64,000 bases of DNA from Paenibacillus_V sp046244365 (GCF_046244365.1 NZ_CP176395.1:620001-684000), one strand, 5' to 3'. Shown: positions 27,554-37,118, counted from the first letter of the stretch. Numbers and translations: made by a program. The notes: a model not told the origin generated them from the sequence alone.

Positions 27554-28312
27554 ATGGAACTGGATTTGAAGGATTATATTAAGATTATTAGGAAGAGAAT
27601 TTGGTTAATTGTATCTATTGTCCTAGTTGCTAGTTTCACCACAGGTATTGTCAGTTTCTTTTTCATGGATCCGGTATATGAAGCATCTACTAAGTTGATT
27701 GTAAATAAACAAAGCGAACAAGTGGGCACAACAACAGGCCAACTCGATATTAACTCTCTAAATTTGAATATCCAGTTGATTGCGACATATAAAGAAATTA
27801 TCAAGACAACTCGAATTATGGACAAGGTTGTCAAGGAACATCCGGAATTCAATCTTACCCGTGACGAGCTTATTCAGAGGGTGAAGGTAAACTCCGTCAA
27901 CAATACACAAGTGATGACACTGGTTGTACAAGACGAATCCTTTGAGAAAGCCTCAGACATTGTGAACGCTGTATCTAGGGTCTTTAAAGAAGAAGTTCCG
28001 TCGATTTATAAAGGCGTAGATAACGTCTCCATTCTGAATGAGTCTAATCGTACCGATCAATCCGCCCCAGTGAAACCGAACAAAAAACTAAATATTGCGA
28101 TCAGTTTCGTTGTTTCGTTGATGATTGCCGTAGGGATTGTTTTCTTGCTTGAGTACCTAGATGATACCATCAAAACAGAAGCCGACGTTGAGAAGTATTT
28201 AGGATTACCAACACTCTCTATGATTACCAGAATAAAAGAAGAGGATATGGCAATTGAACCATCAAAAGCTATCCGACAGGTAGGTGAACAGCAGCATGTC
28301 CCACTCAAATAA
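27554..28312 (+). CDS. Chain-length determinant / tyrosine kinase modulator (Wzz, CpsC/YwqC type)
   Basis: 252 residues. ATG 27554 is preceded by GGGAGGG. It has the two flanking membrane helices of Wzz proteins (about 17-40 and 180-203) and an extracytoplasmic helical loop between. The C-terminal stretch EYLDDTIKTEADVEKYLGLPTL is the conserved region that activates the kinase partner. Together with the overlapping kinase gene it controls polymer length and export in Wzx/Wzy systems. Confidence 0.92.
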   Translation: MELDLKDYIKIIRKRIWLIVSIVLVASFTTGIVSFFFMDPVYEASTKLIVNKQSEQVGTTTGQLDINSLNLNIQLIATYKEIIKTTRIMDKVVKEHPEFNLTRDELIQRVKVNSVNNTQVMTLVVQDESFEKASDIVNAVSRVFKEEVPSIYKGVDNVSILNESNRTDQSAPVKPNKKLNIAISFVVSLMIAVGIVFLLEYLDDTIKTEADVEKYLGLPTLSMITRIKEEDMAIEPSKAIRQVGEQQHVPLK

Positions 28313-28997
28313 TAGCCGACCGATTATTACTCACTCCAATCCCAAATCGCCAATTTCGGAGGCGTATCGAACGCTTCGGACGAATATAGACTTTTCTTCA
28401 ATAGACGCCAGTATGAGAGTCATGATGCTTACTTCAGCCGGCCCTGGCGAAGGGAAATCAACGACGACGACGAACTTGGCGGTTGCTTACGCCCAAGCCG
28501 ATAAGAAGGTCTTGGTTATCGATGCAGATATGCGCAAGCCAACGATGCACCATACCTTTCTTAAAACAAATCGTCGTGGTCTTTCTAACGTAATTGCAGG
28601 GCAAGCAACCGCGGATGAAGTTATATTGGAAACACAGGTTAATAATTTGTTTCTTATGACAGCCGGCCCCATTCCACCAAACCCTTCTGAAATGCTTTCT
28701 TCAAAGAAAATGACAGCCATGCTGGAGGAACTAAAAGAGACATTCGATATGATCATTATCGACACACCACCGGCTCTTGCTGTAACGGATGCGCAAATCG
28801 TTGCAACAAAGTGTGACGGGGTTCTTCTTGTGGTTGACTATGGCAGAGTGAAGCGCGAAGCGGCGATAAAGGTGAAAAGCAATTTAGAACATGTAAATGC
28901 CAAACTAATTGGGGTCGTCCTCAACAATGTAGATCGGAAAAGTGGAGAGAATTATTACTACTACTATTACGGAAACGAACAAAAGGAAGAAAAGTAA
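28296..28997 (+). CDS. Bacterial tyrosine kinase (CpsD/YwqD type)
   Basis: 233 residues. The start ATG 28296 lies inside the end of the upstream gene (17-base overlap). BY-kinase motifs: Walker A GPGEGKST, Walker A' VLVIDADMRKP, Walker B IIIDTPP, and a C-terminal tyrosine cluster (six consecutive Tyr in NYYYYYYGNE) that is autophosphorylated. This Gram-positive form has its activator as a separate protein, the CpsC-type gene upstream. The phosphorylation state would be reset by the phosphatase encoded at 24300. Confidence 0.95.
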   Translation: MSHSNNSRPIITHSNPKSPISEAYRTLRTNIDFSSIDASMRVMMLTSAGPGEGKSTTTTNLAVAYAQADKKVLVIDADMRKPTMHHTFLKTNRRGLSNVIAGQATADEVILETQVNNLFLMTAGPIPPNPSEMLSSKKMTAMLEELKETFDMIIIDTPPALAVTDAQIVATKCDGVLLVVDYGRVKREAAIKVKSNLEHVNAKLIGVVLNNVDRKSGENYYYYYYGNEQKEEK

Positions 28998-29033
28998 GGA
29001 AAGCAAGAAAAGTAAGATTGTGCTAGGAGTGAT

Positions 29034-29085
29034 AAAGTTCCTAGCTGTGCTGCTTTGCTTGAAAAGCGGTAAAGCTAGGAACTTT
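29034..29085 (+). repeat. Long inverted repeat in the leader of galU
   Basis: Perfect 13-base arms AAAGTTCCTAGCT (29034-29046) and AGCTAGGAACTTT (29073-29085), with a further small GCTTT/AAAGC stem inside. No T run follows, so it is not a standard terminator; it ends 23 bases before the galU start. It may stabilise, process or attenuate the mRNA between the regulatory and biosynthetic genes. Confidence 0.6.
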
Positions 29086-29108
29086 AGGAGTTACATAGGA
29101 GGATACTT

Positions 29109-30008
29109 ATGACTAAGATAAGAAAAGCGATCATACCCGCGGCCGGATTGGGAACTCGCTTTTTGCCCGCAACCAAAGCGATGCCCAAAGAAATGCTTCC
29201 CATTGTGGATAAGCCAACTATTCAATATATTGTTGAAGAGGCTGTGGAATCGGGTATTGAAGATATCATTATTGTTACCGGTAAAGGAAAGCGGGCAATA
29301 GAGGATCATTTTGATAGTCATTTTGAACTTGAATATAATCTTTTGGAAAAAAATAAGCTTGAACTACTTAAAGAAGTCCAGTATTCATCTAAGCTTGTAG
29401 ATATTCACTACATTCGTCAAAAGGAACCAAAAGGTCTTGGGCATGCTGTTTGGTGTGCGAGAAAATTTATTGGTAATGAGCCTTTTGCTGTGCTTCTAGG
29501 AGATGATATTGTTCAAGCAAAAACTCCTTGTCTACGACAATTAATGGATCAATTTGAAATAGTTCAACAATCGGTTATCGGTGTGCAACCTGTGCCGTAT
29601 GAAGAAACGTATAGATATGGAATAATTACTCCATTCCATCAACATGATAGACTTTATCAGGTAAGTAATTTTGTTGAAAAGCCGCCACTTGGTCAAGCGC
29701 CATCCGATCTAGCGATAATGGGTAGATATATACTTACACCAGAAATTTTTAACATTTTAGAGACACAAGGGGAAGGGGCAGGTGGAGAAATTCAACTCAC
29801 AGATGCGATACAAAAATTAAATGAGCTACAGTCTGTATATGCTTACCATTTTATGGGGGAACGGTATGATGTAGGAGAGAAGCTTGGCTATATTCTGACA
29901 ACAGTAGATTTTGCGTTAAAAAATAAAGAGATTAGAAAGCAATTATTGGTGGAATTAGAGTCTATGATTAATCGAGAGAAAGTTAACGGAAATGTGGAGG
30001 ACAAGTGA
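29109..30008 (+). CDS. galU: UTP-glucose-1-phosphate uridylyltransferase
   Basis: 299 residues. It makes UDP-glucose from Glc-1-P and UTP. Signature segments: PAAGLGTRFLPATKAMPKEMLP (10-31 region), GKGKRAIEDHFD, the LGDD active-site region and FVEKP. GGAGGATACTT precedes the ATG at 29109. It ends overlapping the initiating transferase gene by one base, and supplies activated sugar to the cluster. Confidence 0.96.
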   Translation: MTKIRKAIIPAAGLGTRFLPATKAMPKEMLPIVDKPTIQYIVEEAVESGIEDIIIVTGKGKRAIEDHFDSHFELEYNLLEKNKLELLKEVQYSSKLVDIHYIRQKEPKGLGHAVWCARKFIGNEPFAVLLGDDIVQAKTPCLRQLMDQFEIVQQSVIGVQPVPYEETYRYGIITPFHQHDRLYQVSNFVEKPPLGQAPSDLAIMGRYILTPEIFNILETQGEGAGGEIQLTDAIQKLNELQSVYAYHFMGERYDVGEKLGYILTTVDFALKNKEIRKQLLVELESMINREKVNGNVEDK

Positions 30009-30655
30009 TGAGTCAAAGAATACTGGGTGGTTCATCCCAAAAATATGATAAATTAAATTCGTTGGATGATAGAAGAATCTTTTTTTCAATTGTCAAAAGA
30101 ATGATAGATGTGATCCTGTCGCTAGTTATATTATTTATTTCATTTCCTTTTTTGTTGCTGGTTATGCTTGTAATTAGAATTGAGTCTCCTGGACCTGCAC
30201 TTTATTTCCAAGAGAGAGTAGGAAAAGGGGGGGGGGTATTTAAAATAATTAAACTTCGGTCAATGTACATTGATGCAGAAAGTAATGGTCCTCAGTGGGC
30301 GTCTACAAATGACTCAAGAATTACAAAAATGGGTGCGTTTATTAGAAAAACTAGAATAGATGAATTGCCACAGTTAATTAATGTATTGAAAAACGATATG
30401 AGCTTAATTGGCCCTAGGCCTGAACGACCAATATTTACGATGAAGTTCAATAATGAAATACCGGGATTTAACAATCGTCTAAATGTGAAGCCTGGACTTA
30501 CAGGATGGGCTCAGATTAACGGTGGATATGAATTATCTCCGGAGGAAAAGTTACAATACGATATACAATATATAGAGAGACGGTCTTTTTTTCTTGAGTT
30601 TAAAATATTTTGTAAGACTATAGTTGTTGTTATAACTGGTAATGGTGCACGATAA
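30008..30655 (+). CDS. Undecaprenyl-phosphate sugar-1-phosphate transferase (initiating enzyme)
   Basis: 215 residues of the short, single-core polyprenyl-phosphate phosphoglycosyl transferase type (WbaP/EpsL C-terminal domain). One N-terminal membrane segment (about 28-50) is followed by the catalytic domain with KLRSM, TRIDELPQLINVL, IGPRPERP and PGLTGWAQ. It starts glycan assembly on undecaprenyl phosphate at the membrane. ATG 30008 (GGAGG upstream) overlaps the galU stop. A run of ten G (30227-30236) encodes Gly codons within the conserved region before KLRSM, a potential slippage site. Confidence 0.93.
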   Translation: MSQRILGGSSQKYDKLNSLDDRRIFFSIVKRMIDVILSLVILFISFPFLLLVMLVIRIESPGPALYFQERVGKGGGVFKIIKLRSMYIDAESNGPQWASTNDSRITKMGAFIRKTRIDELPQLINVLKNDMSLIGPRPERPIFTMKFNNEIPGFNNRLNVKPGLTGWAQINGGYELSPEEKLQYDIQYIERRSFFLEFKIFCKTIVVVITGNGAR

Positions 30656-30778
30656 GGATGAAAACTATGTACATACAAGGTATTAAAGAAGTATATTGAG
30701 ACTTTTTTCAGTTTTATAAAATTTTATTATTAAAAAAATTATTTGATTGTGGTCTCGAAATAAGAAGGAAAAGTGAAT

Positions 30779-32038
30779 ATGAAATTATTAAAAACAAGTA
30801 TACTTTCAGCTGGTTCAACAATTATAAAAATTCTATCAGGAATTGTTGTTAATAAAATTATATCAATATATATAGGACCTTCAGGGATTGCTATAATTGG
30901 TCAGTTTCAGAATGTCCTATCAATGATTACGTCAGTAGGTACTGGGGCTATTTCAGCAGGTATAACAAAATTTACTGCACAATATAATGACGACCTGAAA
31001 AAACGTAATCAATTTATTCAGGCATCAATAACAGTTACAATAATTTGCTCAATTATAGTTAGTTTATTTACTCTTATTATGAAGGATTGGCTATCCGTTA
31101 ATGTTCTCCATTCTACTGAGTACCATATTATTTTTATCATTGTGAGCATTAGCATTATATTCAGTAGCTTGAATCTTTTATTATTAGCATTATTAAATGG
31201 ACTTAAGGAAATTAAAATATATATTGCAGCAAGTATTTCAGGTAGTCTTGTGTCTTTATTGCTGGCTTCTGTTTTAACGATCAAATTTCAGATGTTTGGA
31301 GCATTACTAGCATTTGTTTTAGTTCAATCGATTGTATTTTTTACAACTATAGTTTTTTTTAGAAGATATAGAGTGCTCGTTGATTTTACGTTTGTTAAAA
31401 ATATACCTAGAGATGTATATAGCAAGTTAGCTCGCTATTCATTGATGACAGTAACTTCTCTCATAGCAATCCCCGTGGTACAAATACTGATTAGAAATGC
31501 TATTATTGAAAGTGATTCCCTTGAAGCCGCTGGATTTTGGCAGGCAACAGTAAAGATTTCGGATCTTTACTTAATGGTTATAACAACTGCTCTTGCGACT
31601 TACTATTTACCGAGACTATCTGAAATAAAAGGTGAGCAAGAATTGCGAAATGAAATTATTATAAGTTATAAAATAATAATTCCTTTCGTTTTATTAAGTT
31701 CATTATTAATGTATGTTTTAAGAGGTTTTATTATAAACATACTATTTACCTCTGAGTTTCAAGGGATGAGTCCACTTTTTCTATATCAGTTAATAGGAGA
31801 CTGTTTTAAAATGTGCAGTTGGGTATTGGCATATTTGATGATCGCAAAGTCAATGACAAAGCTGTATATTTTTACTGAAATAATATTTTCCTGTATATAC
31901 TATTTGTTATCAATATACGCCCTTGAAAAGTTTGGAGTAATAGGAGTAACAATGGCTTATGCAGCACACTATTTTATCTACTTGCTTACTGTGTTGTATC
32001 TTTTTAAAGGGGTTTTTATAAAAAACATTAAAAAGTAA
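30779..32038 (+). CDS. Polysaccharide flippase Wzx (O-antigen translocase type)
   Basis: 419 residues with about 12 hydrophobic helices and the N-terminal LLKTSILSAGSTIIKILSG pattern of WzxE-like O-antigen translocases. It would flip undecaprenyl-linked repeat units to the outer face for Wzy-type polymerisation. ATG 30779 with AGAAGGA upstream. The local base composition drops sharply to AT-rich, unlike regions 1 and 2. Confidence 0.88.
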   Translation: MKLLKTSILSAGSTIIKILSGIVVNKIISIYIGPSGIAIIGQFQNVLSMITSVGTGAISAGITKFTAQYNDDLKKRNQFIQASITVTIICSIIVSLFTLIMKDWLSVNVLHSTEYHIIFIIVSISIIFSSLNLLLLALLNGLKEIKIYIAASISGSLVSLLLASVLTIKFQMFGALLAFVLVQSIVFFTTIVFFRRYRVLVDFTFVKNIPRDVYSKLARYSLMTVTSLIAIPVVQILIRNAIIESDSLEAAGFWQATVKISDLYLMVITTALATYYLPRLSEIKGEQELRNEIIISYKIIIPFVLLSSLLMYVLRGFIINILFTSEFQGMSPLFLYQLIGDCFKMCSWVLAYLMIAKSMTKLYIFTEIIFSCIYYLLSIYALEKFGVIGVTMAYAAHYFIYLLTVLYLFKGVFIKNIKK

Positions 32039-32040
32039 AG

Positions 32041-32458
32041 ACGTTTTATCTTAACGCGAGCTTCATCGGTGGTGAAATGCATAAATGCTACTCTGCACCT
32101 TTTTGGCTCTAGTTACGAGTTTACATTCGTAAAGGCAAATCGCTCGACAATTCCGCAGTCGACGGATTACGGTTACCATAATAATCTCGAGTCGTGACAC
32201 TGATCACAATTTTGGTGACAGACTGCTAGAAGAAGTAGGCCGTTTCTGGATCAAAGGTCTGATAGAGAGCCGCGAGTATTAAAAAAATGATCAACCATGT
32301 CGTTGGAGGTGCTGTCGATATACTGTAGTTCGATGGCTTTTATCCGCATCTAGGAGCAATCGTGTCAGAGCCCTTCCTTTGGAGATAAGATCCTGCAATC
32401 TTTCACATTCTTCAGCTTAAAAGACAAACGGATATTTATCCTTTGGTATAAGTGCCTC
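32041..32458 (-). pseudogene. Decayed IS630-family transposase relic
   Basis: The 514-base gap after wzx is not empty. On the minus strand, the stretch at about 32345-32458 reads PKDKYPFVF, a stop, then AEECERLQDLISKGRALTR, matching the N-terminus of IS630-type transposases (KYPVxLTxEERxxLxxLISKGxAxARK). Near 32041-32095 it reads FTTDEARVKIKR, matching the C-terminal WxFTTxDARxKLKRLYP. The catalytic middle (DDE domain) is missing and frames are broken. It marks an old insertion followed by internal deletion within the polysaccharide cluster. Exact ends and inverted repeats were not identified; no other gene was seen up to 32552. Confidence 0.72.
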
Positions 32459-32552
32459 TTTTTGTATTACTATACCGCACTCTCTCTGCTAGACATTTTG
32501 AACTGATAGATTACTAGAGAGTATTATCTAGGTTTATAAGGAGAATAGACAG

Positions 32553-33617
32553 ATGAAAAAAATACTGCTTCTAGGGGAATATAGCGGAGTACATACTAAT
32601 TTGAAGGAAGGGCTACAAGAAATTGGTTATGATGTCACTATTGCCTCGGGAGGGGATGGCAAAAAGAAGTTTAAAGGAGATATTGATATATCTCTAGTGG
32701 GCAAGTTTAAGATATCCAAATTTGTACATTTGAAAAGAATTTTGAATAGTTTCGCTGGTTATGACCTTGTTCAATTTATTAATCCTTATATATCCCACAA
32801 GCTGGGGGTGTTAATGTATAAGCATATTTATGAGAATAATGGACCATCTTTTTGTCTAGCAGCAGGTGATGATGTTGAATTTACCCGCTTTACACAGAAT
32901 AGGGGATTTTCTAAATACTCACCATTTGATTATGAATTGGAAAATAATATAGAACTTCCATATAGCAGTATTTTTGATATTTATTTACATAATAAATTCA
33001 TGAAAAATATCAAGGGCATTATTCCAATTATGTACGAGTATGCTGAGAGTTATAGAAGCAGCGTATATAAAAATAAACTAAAGAATACTATTGCAATGCC
33101 TATTAACTTATCATCTATAAAGTATACAGAGAACAGAATAAGTAACGGAAAGCTTAAAATATATCATGGTGAATTAAGACCCTTATTCAAAGGAACTCCA
33201 TATATAAAAGAAGCAATGGGAATTATTAAAAGCAAGTATCCAAATGACGTGGATATTTTACACGCAGGAATTCTTCCTTTACAACAATATTTGGATATTA
33301 TTAAAGATACTAACGTTATTATGGATCAATGTAGAAGTTATTCATATGGAATGAATGCGGTCTATTCAATGGCTCAAGGGAAAATAGTAATGAGCGGAAG
33401 CGAGAAAGAATCTCTAGAAGAGTTCGGTGAGTCTTCTTGTCCTATAATAAATATTGAACCAAGCACACAGCAGATTGTTAAACAACTAGAGTTGCTTATC
33501 GAAAATAGATATAGAATTACAGAATTGGGCGAGCATTCAAGGAAATATGTCGAATTAAAGCATTCCCATATTAAAATAGCTAAGGAATATGAAGAAAGTT
33601 GGGAGTTAAAGGGCTAA
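32553..33617 (+). CDS. Glycosyltransferase, probable GT-B (family 4-like)
   Basis: 354 residues. The N-terminus MKKILLLGEYSGVHTNLKEGL and the C-terminal region (RSYSYGMNAVYSMAQGKIVMSG, then EESWELKG end) fit a GT-B fold, with the second nucleotide-binding half at about 190-340. The usual GT4 E-x7-E motif is not clearly present, so family assignment is tentative. Acceptor and donor are unknown. It lies downstream of the IS630 relic and 140 bases before the polymerase gene; its stop overlaps a hairpin. Confidence 0.72.
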   Translation: MKKILLLGEYSGVHTNLKEGLQEIGYDVTIASGGDGKKKFKGDIDISLVGKFKISKFVHLKRILNSFAGYDLVQFINPYISHKLGVLMYKHIYENNGPSFCLAAGDDVEFTRFTQNRGFSKYSPFDYELENNIELPYSSIFDIYLHNKFMKNIKGIIPIMYEYAESYRSSVYKNKLKNTIAMPINLSSIKYTENRISNGKLKIYHGELRPLFKGTPYIKEAMGIIKSKYPNDVDILHAGILPLQQYLDIIKDTNVIMDQCRSYSYGMNAVYSMAQGKIVMSGSEKESLEEFGESSCPIINIEPSTQQIVKQLELLIENRYRITELGEHSRKYVELKHSHIKIAKEYEESWELKG

Positions 33618-33640
33618 TGCTAAATTATTAGCTCTTTAAC
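33605..33640 (+). terminator. Hairpin at the end of the glycosyltransferase gene, possible weak terminator
   Basis: Arms of 14 bases, GTTAAAGGGCTAAT (33605-33618) and its complement with one G-U pair (33627-33640), span the stop codon. Only a poor T tract follows, so termination would be inefficient. Confidence 0.45.
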
Positions 33641-33758
33641 CGTTTGTAATAAAAAAATCTTCGAGCATGAGTTATATGGGCAAATAGAAAACTTGGGCGT
33701 GTAGAATAGTATAAGTATGAAAAAGTTAGTCGAAATTATTAGGGAAAGGTGACTATAA

Positions 33759-34943
33759 GTGTATCATATTCTTAACGAGCCCCAAGGTACGAGGATAAAC
33801 TTTCTAAAATCACTTTATATTTTTCTTGTTTGTATATATGCTTTCATCTCTTTAAAGCCATTCTATATCTGGAAAAATGAACGATTATTTATCTTTGGAG
33901 CAGCGGCCTTATTTTTAGTGGCTATTTTAATGTATCTTTTAAAAAATAAAAGAAAAATAGATAATAACATGATTTGGTTCTATGTAACAACTTTGCTTTT
34001 AGTGATTCCCTATGCGTTAACAAATGATATTTTAAGTTACAAGGGGACTTTCTTAGTTTTTTTTCTTCCAATTTTATGTTTTATCAAAAAAACTGATTGG
34101 ATTAAATTATATCGCTGCTTTTCAGTAATACTAGCCATTTCTTATATACCCGGAATACTGGCATTTTTTATAGTGTTATTAGGAATAAATTTAAACATGT
34201 CGACCATAGTTCACCCAAACGGAAGAATGTATTTTGAATTACTAGGTTCAATTTTTTGGATTACTGACTACGGTTTTTTATTAAGATTACATGGGATGTT
34301 TTACGAACCAGGGGTAGTTGGAACATTTAGTGCGTTAATACTAATCGCTGATAATGTTAATTTAAGAAAACATATCAATAAGATCCATCTTATTGCAGGC
34401 CTTTGTTCAATTTCTACAACTTTCCTTATTTTGATTTTATTTTACTTTGGAATTAAGAAAAGAAAATCATTTCTTATACTAAGCGTTTTTTTAGCAACGC
34501 TTATTTATATTGTTCCACAAAACACAGATCTAGGAGTCGCATTAAAATATAATTTTATTGAGAAAATGCCTTTTTCAGAACACGATAATCGAACTACGGA
34601 ATCCTTTGATTATAAATATTACCAATTTATGGATAAAATGACGATTAAAGAGATGTTTTTTGGGATAGGTAGGAGCAGCTATGAAGAGAACTTTTCTGGC
34701 GACTTGTCCTATACGTGGAAGCAGGAAGTAATAATGCATGGATGGATTTACTTTATTTTTTTAATTATATATATGTTTTTACATGCTTTTAGAACCAAAA
34801 ATAGTGATGCAAAATTATTTGCATTAGTATTCGTGTTGTCTTTGTATCAAAGGCCGGATATCATAAATATATCATACTTCTTAGTTTTTTTCGGAGGACT
34901 CTATAGTATATCCCATAAAAAAGAAGGGCAGATAATATATTGA
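33759..34943 (+). CDS. Wzy-like O-antigen/polysaccharide polymerase
   Basis: 394 residues with about ten to eleven membrane helices and one larger loop (about residues 255-320), the topology of Wzy polymerases. Sequence conservation in this family is low. The start is GTG at 33759 with GGGAAAGG upstream. Position between Wzx and glycosyltransferases, and a periplasmic-side loop with FYEPGVVGTFSALI-like residues as in EpsG/Wzy proteins, support the call. It would join repeat units on the outer face of the membrane. Confidence 0.75.
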   Translation: MYHILNEPQGTRINFLKSLYIFLVCIYAFISLKPFYIWKNERLFIFGAAALFLVAILMYLLKNKRKIDNNMIWFYVTTLLLVIPYALTNDILSYKGTFLVFFLPILCFIKKTDWIKLYRCFSVILAISYIPGILAFFIVLLGINLNMSTIVHPNGRMYFELLGSIFWITDYGFLLRLHGMFYEPGVVGTFSALILIADNVNLRKHINKIHLIAGLCSISTTFLILILFYFGIKKRKSFLILSVFLATLIYIVPQNTDLGVALKYNFIEKMPFSEHDNRTTESFDYKYYQFMDKMTIKEMFFGIGRSSYEENFSGDLSYTWKQEVIMHGWIYFIFLIIYMFLHAFRTKNSDAKLFALVFVLSLYQRPDIINISYFLVFFGGLYSISHKKEGQIIY

Positions 34944-34994
34944 TATTATTATGATGTGATATGATATGGAATATTATAAAGGATGAGGGATCCA

Positions 34995-35969
34995 ATGCCA
35001 AAAGTAACAGTATTAATGCCTGTATATAACGGTGAAAGGTACCTAAGAGAATCGATAGAAAGTATACTAAATCAAACATTTACGGACTTTAAGTTTTTAA
35101 TTATTAATGATGGTTCAACTGATAAAAGCGTTGAGATAATAGAAGAATATAAAGATTCGAGAATACAATTAATTCATAATTCAAATAATATTGGGTTAAT
35201 TGCGACATTAAATAAAGGATTGGATTTATCTGAGGGAGATTACATTGCAAGAATGGACTGCGATGATATAAGTCTTCCTAGAAGGTTGGAGATACAAGTT
35301 AATTTCATGGATAACAATAATGACATATCGGTTTGTGGGACAGGAATTGAAATAATCGGGCATAAATCATTTAGCCCTTATATAGTTTCGAATTATAATA
35401 AAATAAAAAATTATCTTGTAGTGGATGACTGTATAACTCATCCTACAGCAGTGCTTAGAACTGCTGTTATAAAAGAAAATCAATATTATTTTGATAAAAA
35501 CTATGTGCATGCTGAGGACTACGAATACTTTCAAAGAATCAGTGAAAAATATAAAATTGAGAATCTAAATGAGATTCTACTACAATATAGATTATCCCCA
35601 GAGGGAATTAGTAGAAAGTTTGTACTCGATCAATTAAATATGGCAGCTCGTATTTCTACGGAAGCTCTTCTTAGAAGAGGGATTCCCTTTGAAAGACAAC
35701 CATATATAAAACTCTCACTGGAAAGACAGGAAATACGTGAAGCTAAAGGTAAAATAGAAGATTTGAAATTGTTATGTAATCTTGATAATGATATAAAGGA
35801 AATAATTCGTTTTTTGTGGTTAGACATTTGCAACCGAGGGACATACCACGGTTGGTGGGCATTTAAAGAATTATATTCAATTAAAAAAGTAAATATGTTA
35901 GGCTTGAATATTAAAATGCAGTTTAGATTCCTAATTAAGTGCCTTATAAAAAGGAAATTATCTCGATAA
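34995..35969 (+). CDS. Family 2 glycosyltransferase
   Basis: 324 residues. The GT-A domain is at about 1-200: VTVLMPVYNGERYL, NDGSTD, the DxD-type ARMDCDD, and a HAEDYEYF segment holding the catalytic ED. The C-terminal third is basic and helical, without membrane segments. ATG 34995 is preferred to ATG 34983 because GGATGAGGG lies upstream. Donor sugar is unknown. It is the second of four transferases in the Wzx/Wzy cluster. Confidence 0.9.
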   Translation: MPKVTVLMPVYNGERYLRESIESILNQTFTDFKFLIINDGSTDKSVEIIEEYKDSRIQLIHNSNNIGLIATLNKGLDLSEGDYIARMDCDDISLPRRLEIQVNFMDNNNDISVCGTGIEIIGHKSFSPYIVSNYNKIKNYLVVDDCITHPTAVLRTAVIKENQYYFDKNYVHAEDYEYFQRISEKYKIENLNEILLQYRLSPEGISRKFVLDQLNMAARISTEALLRRGIPFERQPYIKLSLERQEIREAKGKIEDLKLLCNLDNDIKEIIRFLWLDICNRGTYHGWWAFKELYSIKKVNMLGLNIKMQFRFLIKCLIKRKLSR

Positions 35970-35983
35970 AAGGATGATGTATA

Positions 35984-37093
35984 TTGAAAAGAGTAGTGTT
36001 TGTTGCAGCAAATCCAATAGACCCTGATCCTAGAGCTGAAAAACAAATAATCACTTTAAAGAATAATGGTTTTGATGTTTTTGCCTTGGGATGGGATAGA
36101 AGTACAAATAAAAACGTCAGAGGTTCGATTGACAATATTGTTGTTTATAGAAAAGGTATAAAAAGCCAATTCGGGAGTGGAGTAAAGAATCTTATACCTC
36201 TAATCAAATGGCAGTTTATCGTATTGTTTTTTTTAATTCGAAATAAAAAAATGTATGATATAATTCATGCGGCAAATTTCGATACTGTCCTACCTTCAAT
36301 CATTGTTAAATTTTTATTTGGAAAGAAAGTGATTTATGATATATATGATTTTTATGTTGAATCCTTTTTAGTTCCAACAAAACTAATTAGGATAATTAAA
36401 TGGTTAGATTTCTGGGCAATTAAGAATGCGGATGCGATTATTTTACCAATAGAGTATCGTAAAGAACAAATAGCAGGAAGCAAATATAAAAAAATAGAGT
36501 TTATTCATAACACACCTTTTAATATTGATGTGTTTTCTCATAGAGTAGAGGAAAAAAGTTCTCTTATCATTACTTATGTAGGTATACTTTCGGAAGATCG
36601 TTTTTTAAAAGAAATGGTTCGAATTGTAAAAAAAAATCAAAACTTTGTACTTCATTTGGCTGGATTTGGTATAGAAGAGAAGGCGATAATTAAGGAAATT
36701 GACAATGCTTCGAATATTTATTTTTATGGAAAGGTGGATTATATAAGAAGTCTAGAGTTATCTGCGAAAGCTGATGTTTTATTCTGTATATATAATCCTA
36801 GTATCCCTAATCATAAGTATTCTGCTCCAAATAAAATGTATGAAGCTATGATGCTAGGTAAGCCAATTATTGTAGCTAAAGGAACAGGAGTCGATAAAAT
36901 TGTTGAAAATGAGGAAATCGGATTAGTAATAAACTATTTCGATTCTATAGATGTAGAAAAAGCTCTTATCTACTTGGATAATAACAAGGAAGAACGGAAG
37001 AGTATGGCTATTAATTCAAAGAGGGCATATCTAGAAAGATATTCGTGGAATGTAATGGAAAAGCGACTATTACAATTATATTCCGATTTATAA
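35984..37093 (+). CDS. Family 4 glycosyltransferase
   Basis: 369 residues. GT-B fold: N-terminal half with DPDPRAEKQI and IYDIYDFYVES; C-terminal half with YVGILSEDRFLKE and the nucleotide-binding KYSAPNKMYEAMMLGKPIIV, which includes the conserved glutamate. The start is TTG at 35984 with AAAAGGATG upstream. It follows the preceding gene after 14 bases and belongs to the same run of plus-strand genes. Confidence 0.87.
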   Translation: MKRVVFVAANPIDPDPRAEKQIITLKNNGFDVFALGWDRSTNKNVRGSIDNIVVYRKGIKSQFGSGVKNLIPLIKWQFIVLFFLIRNKKMYDIIHAANFDTVLPSIIVKFLFGKKVIYDIYDFYVESFLVPTKLIRIIKWLDFWAIKNADAIILPIEYRKEQIAGSKYKKIEFIHNTPFNIDVFSHRVEEKSSLIITYVGILSEDRFLKEMVRIVKKNQNFVLHLAGFGIEEKAIIKEIDNASNIYFYGKVDYIRSLELSAKADVLFCIYNPSIPNHKYSAPNKMYEAMMLGKPIIVAKGTGVDKIVENEEIGLVINYFDSIDVEKALIYLDNNKEERKSMAINSKRAYLERYSWNVMEKRLLQLYSDL

Positions 37094-37118
37094 AAGACTT
37101 GTTCATAAGGGGAAGTTT

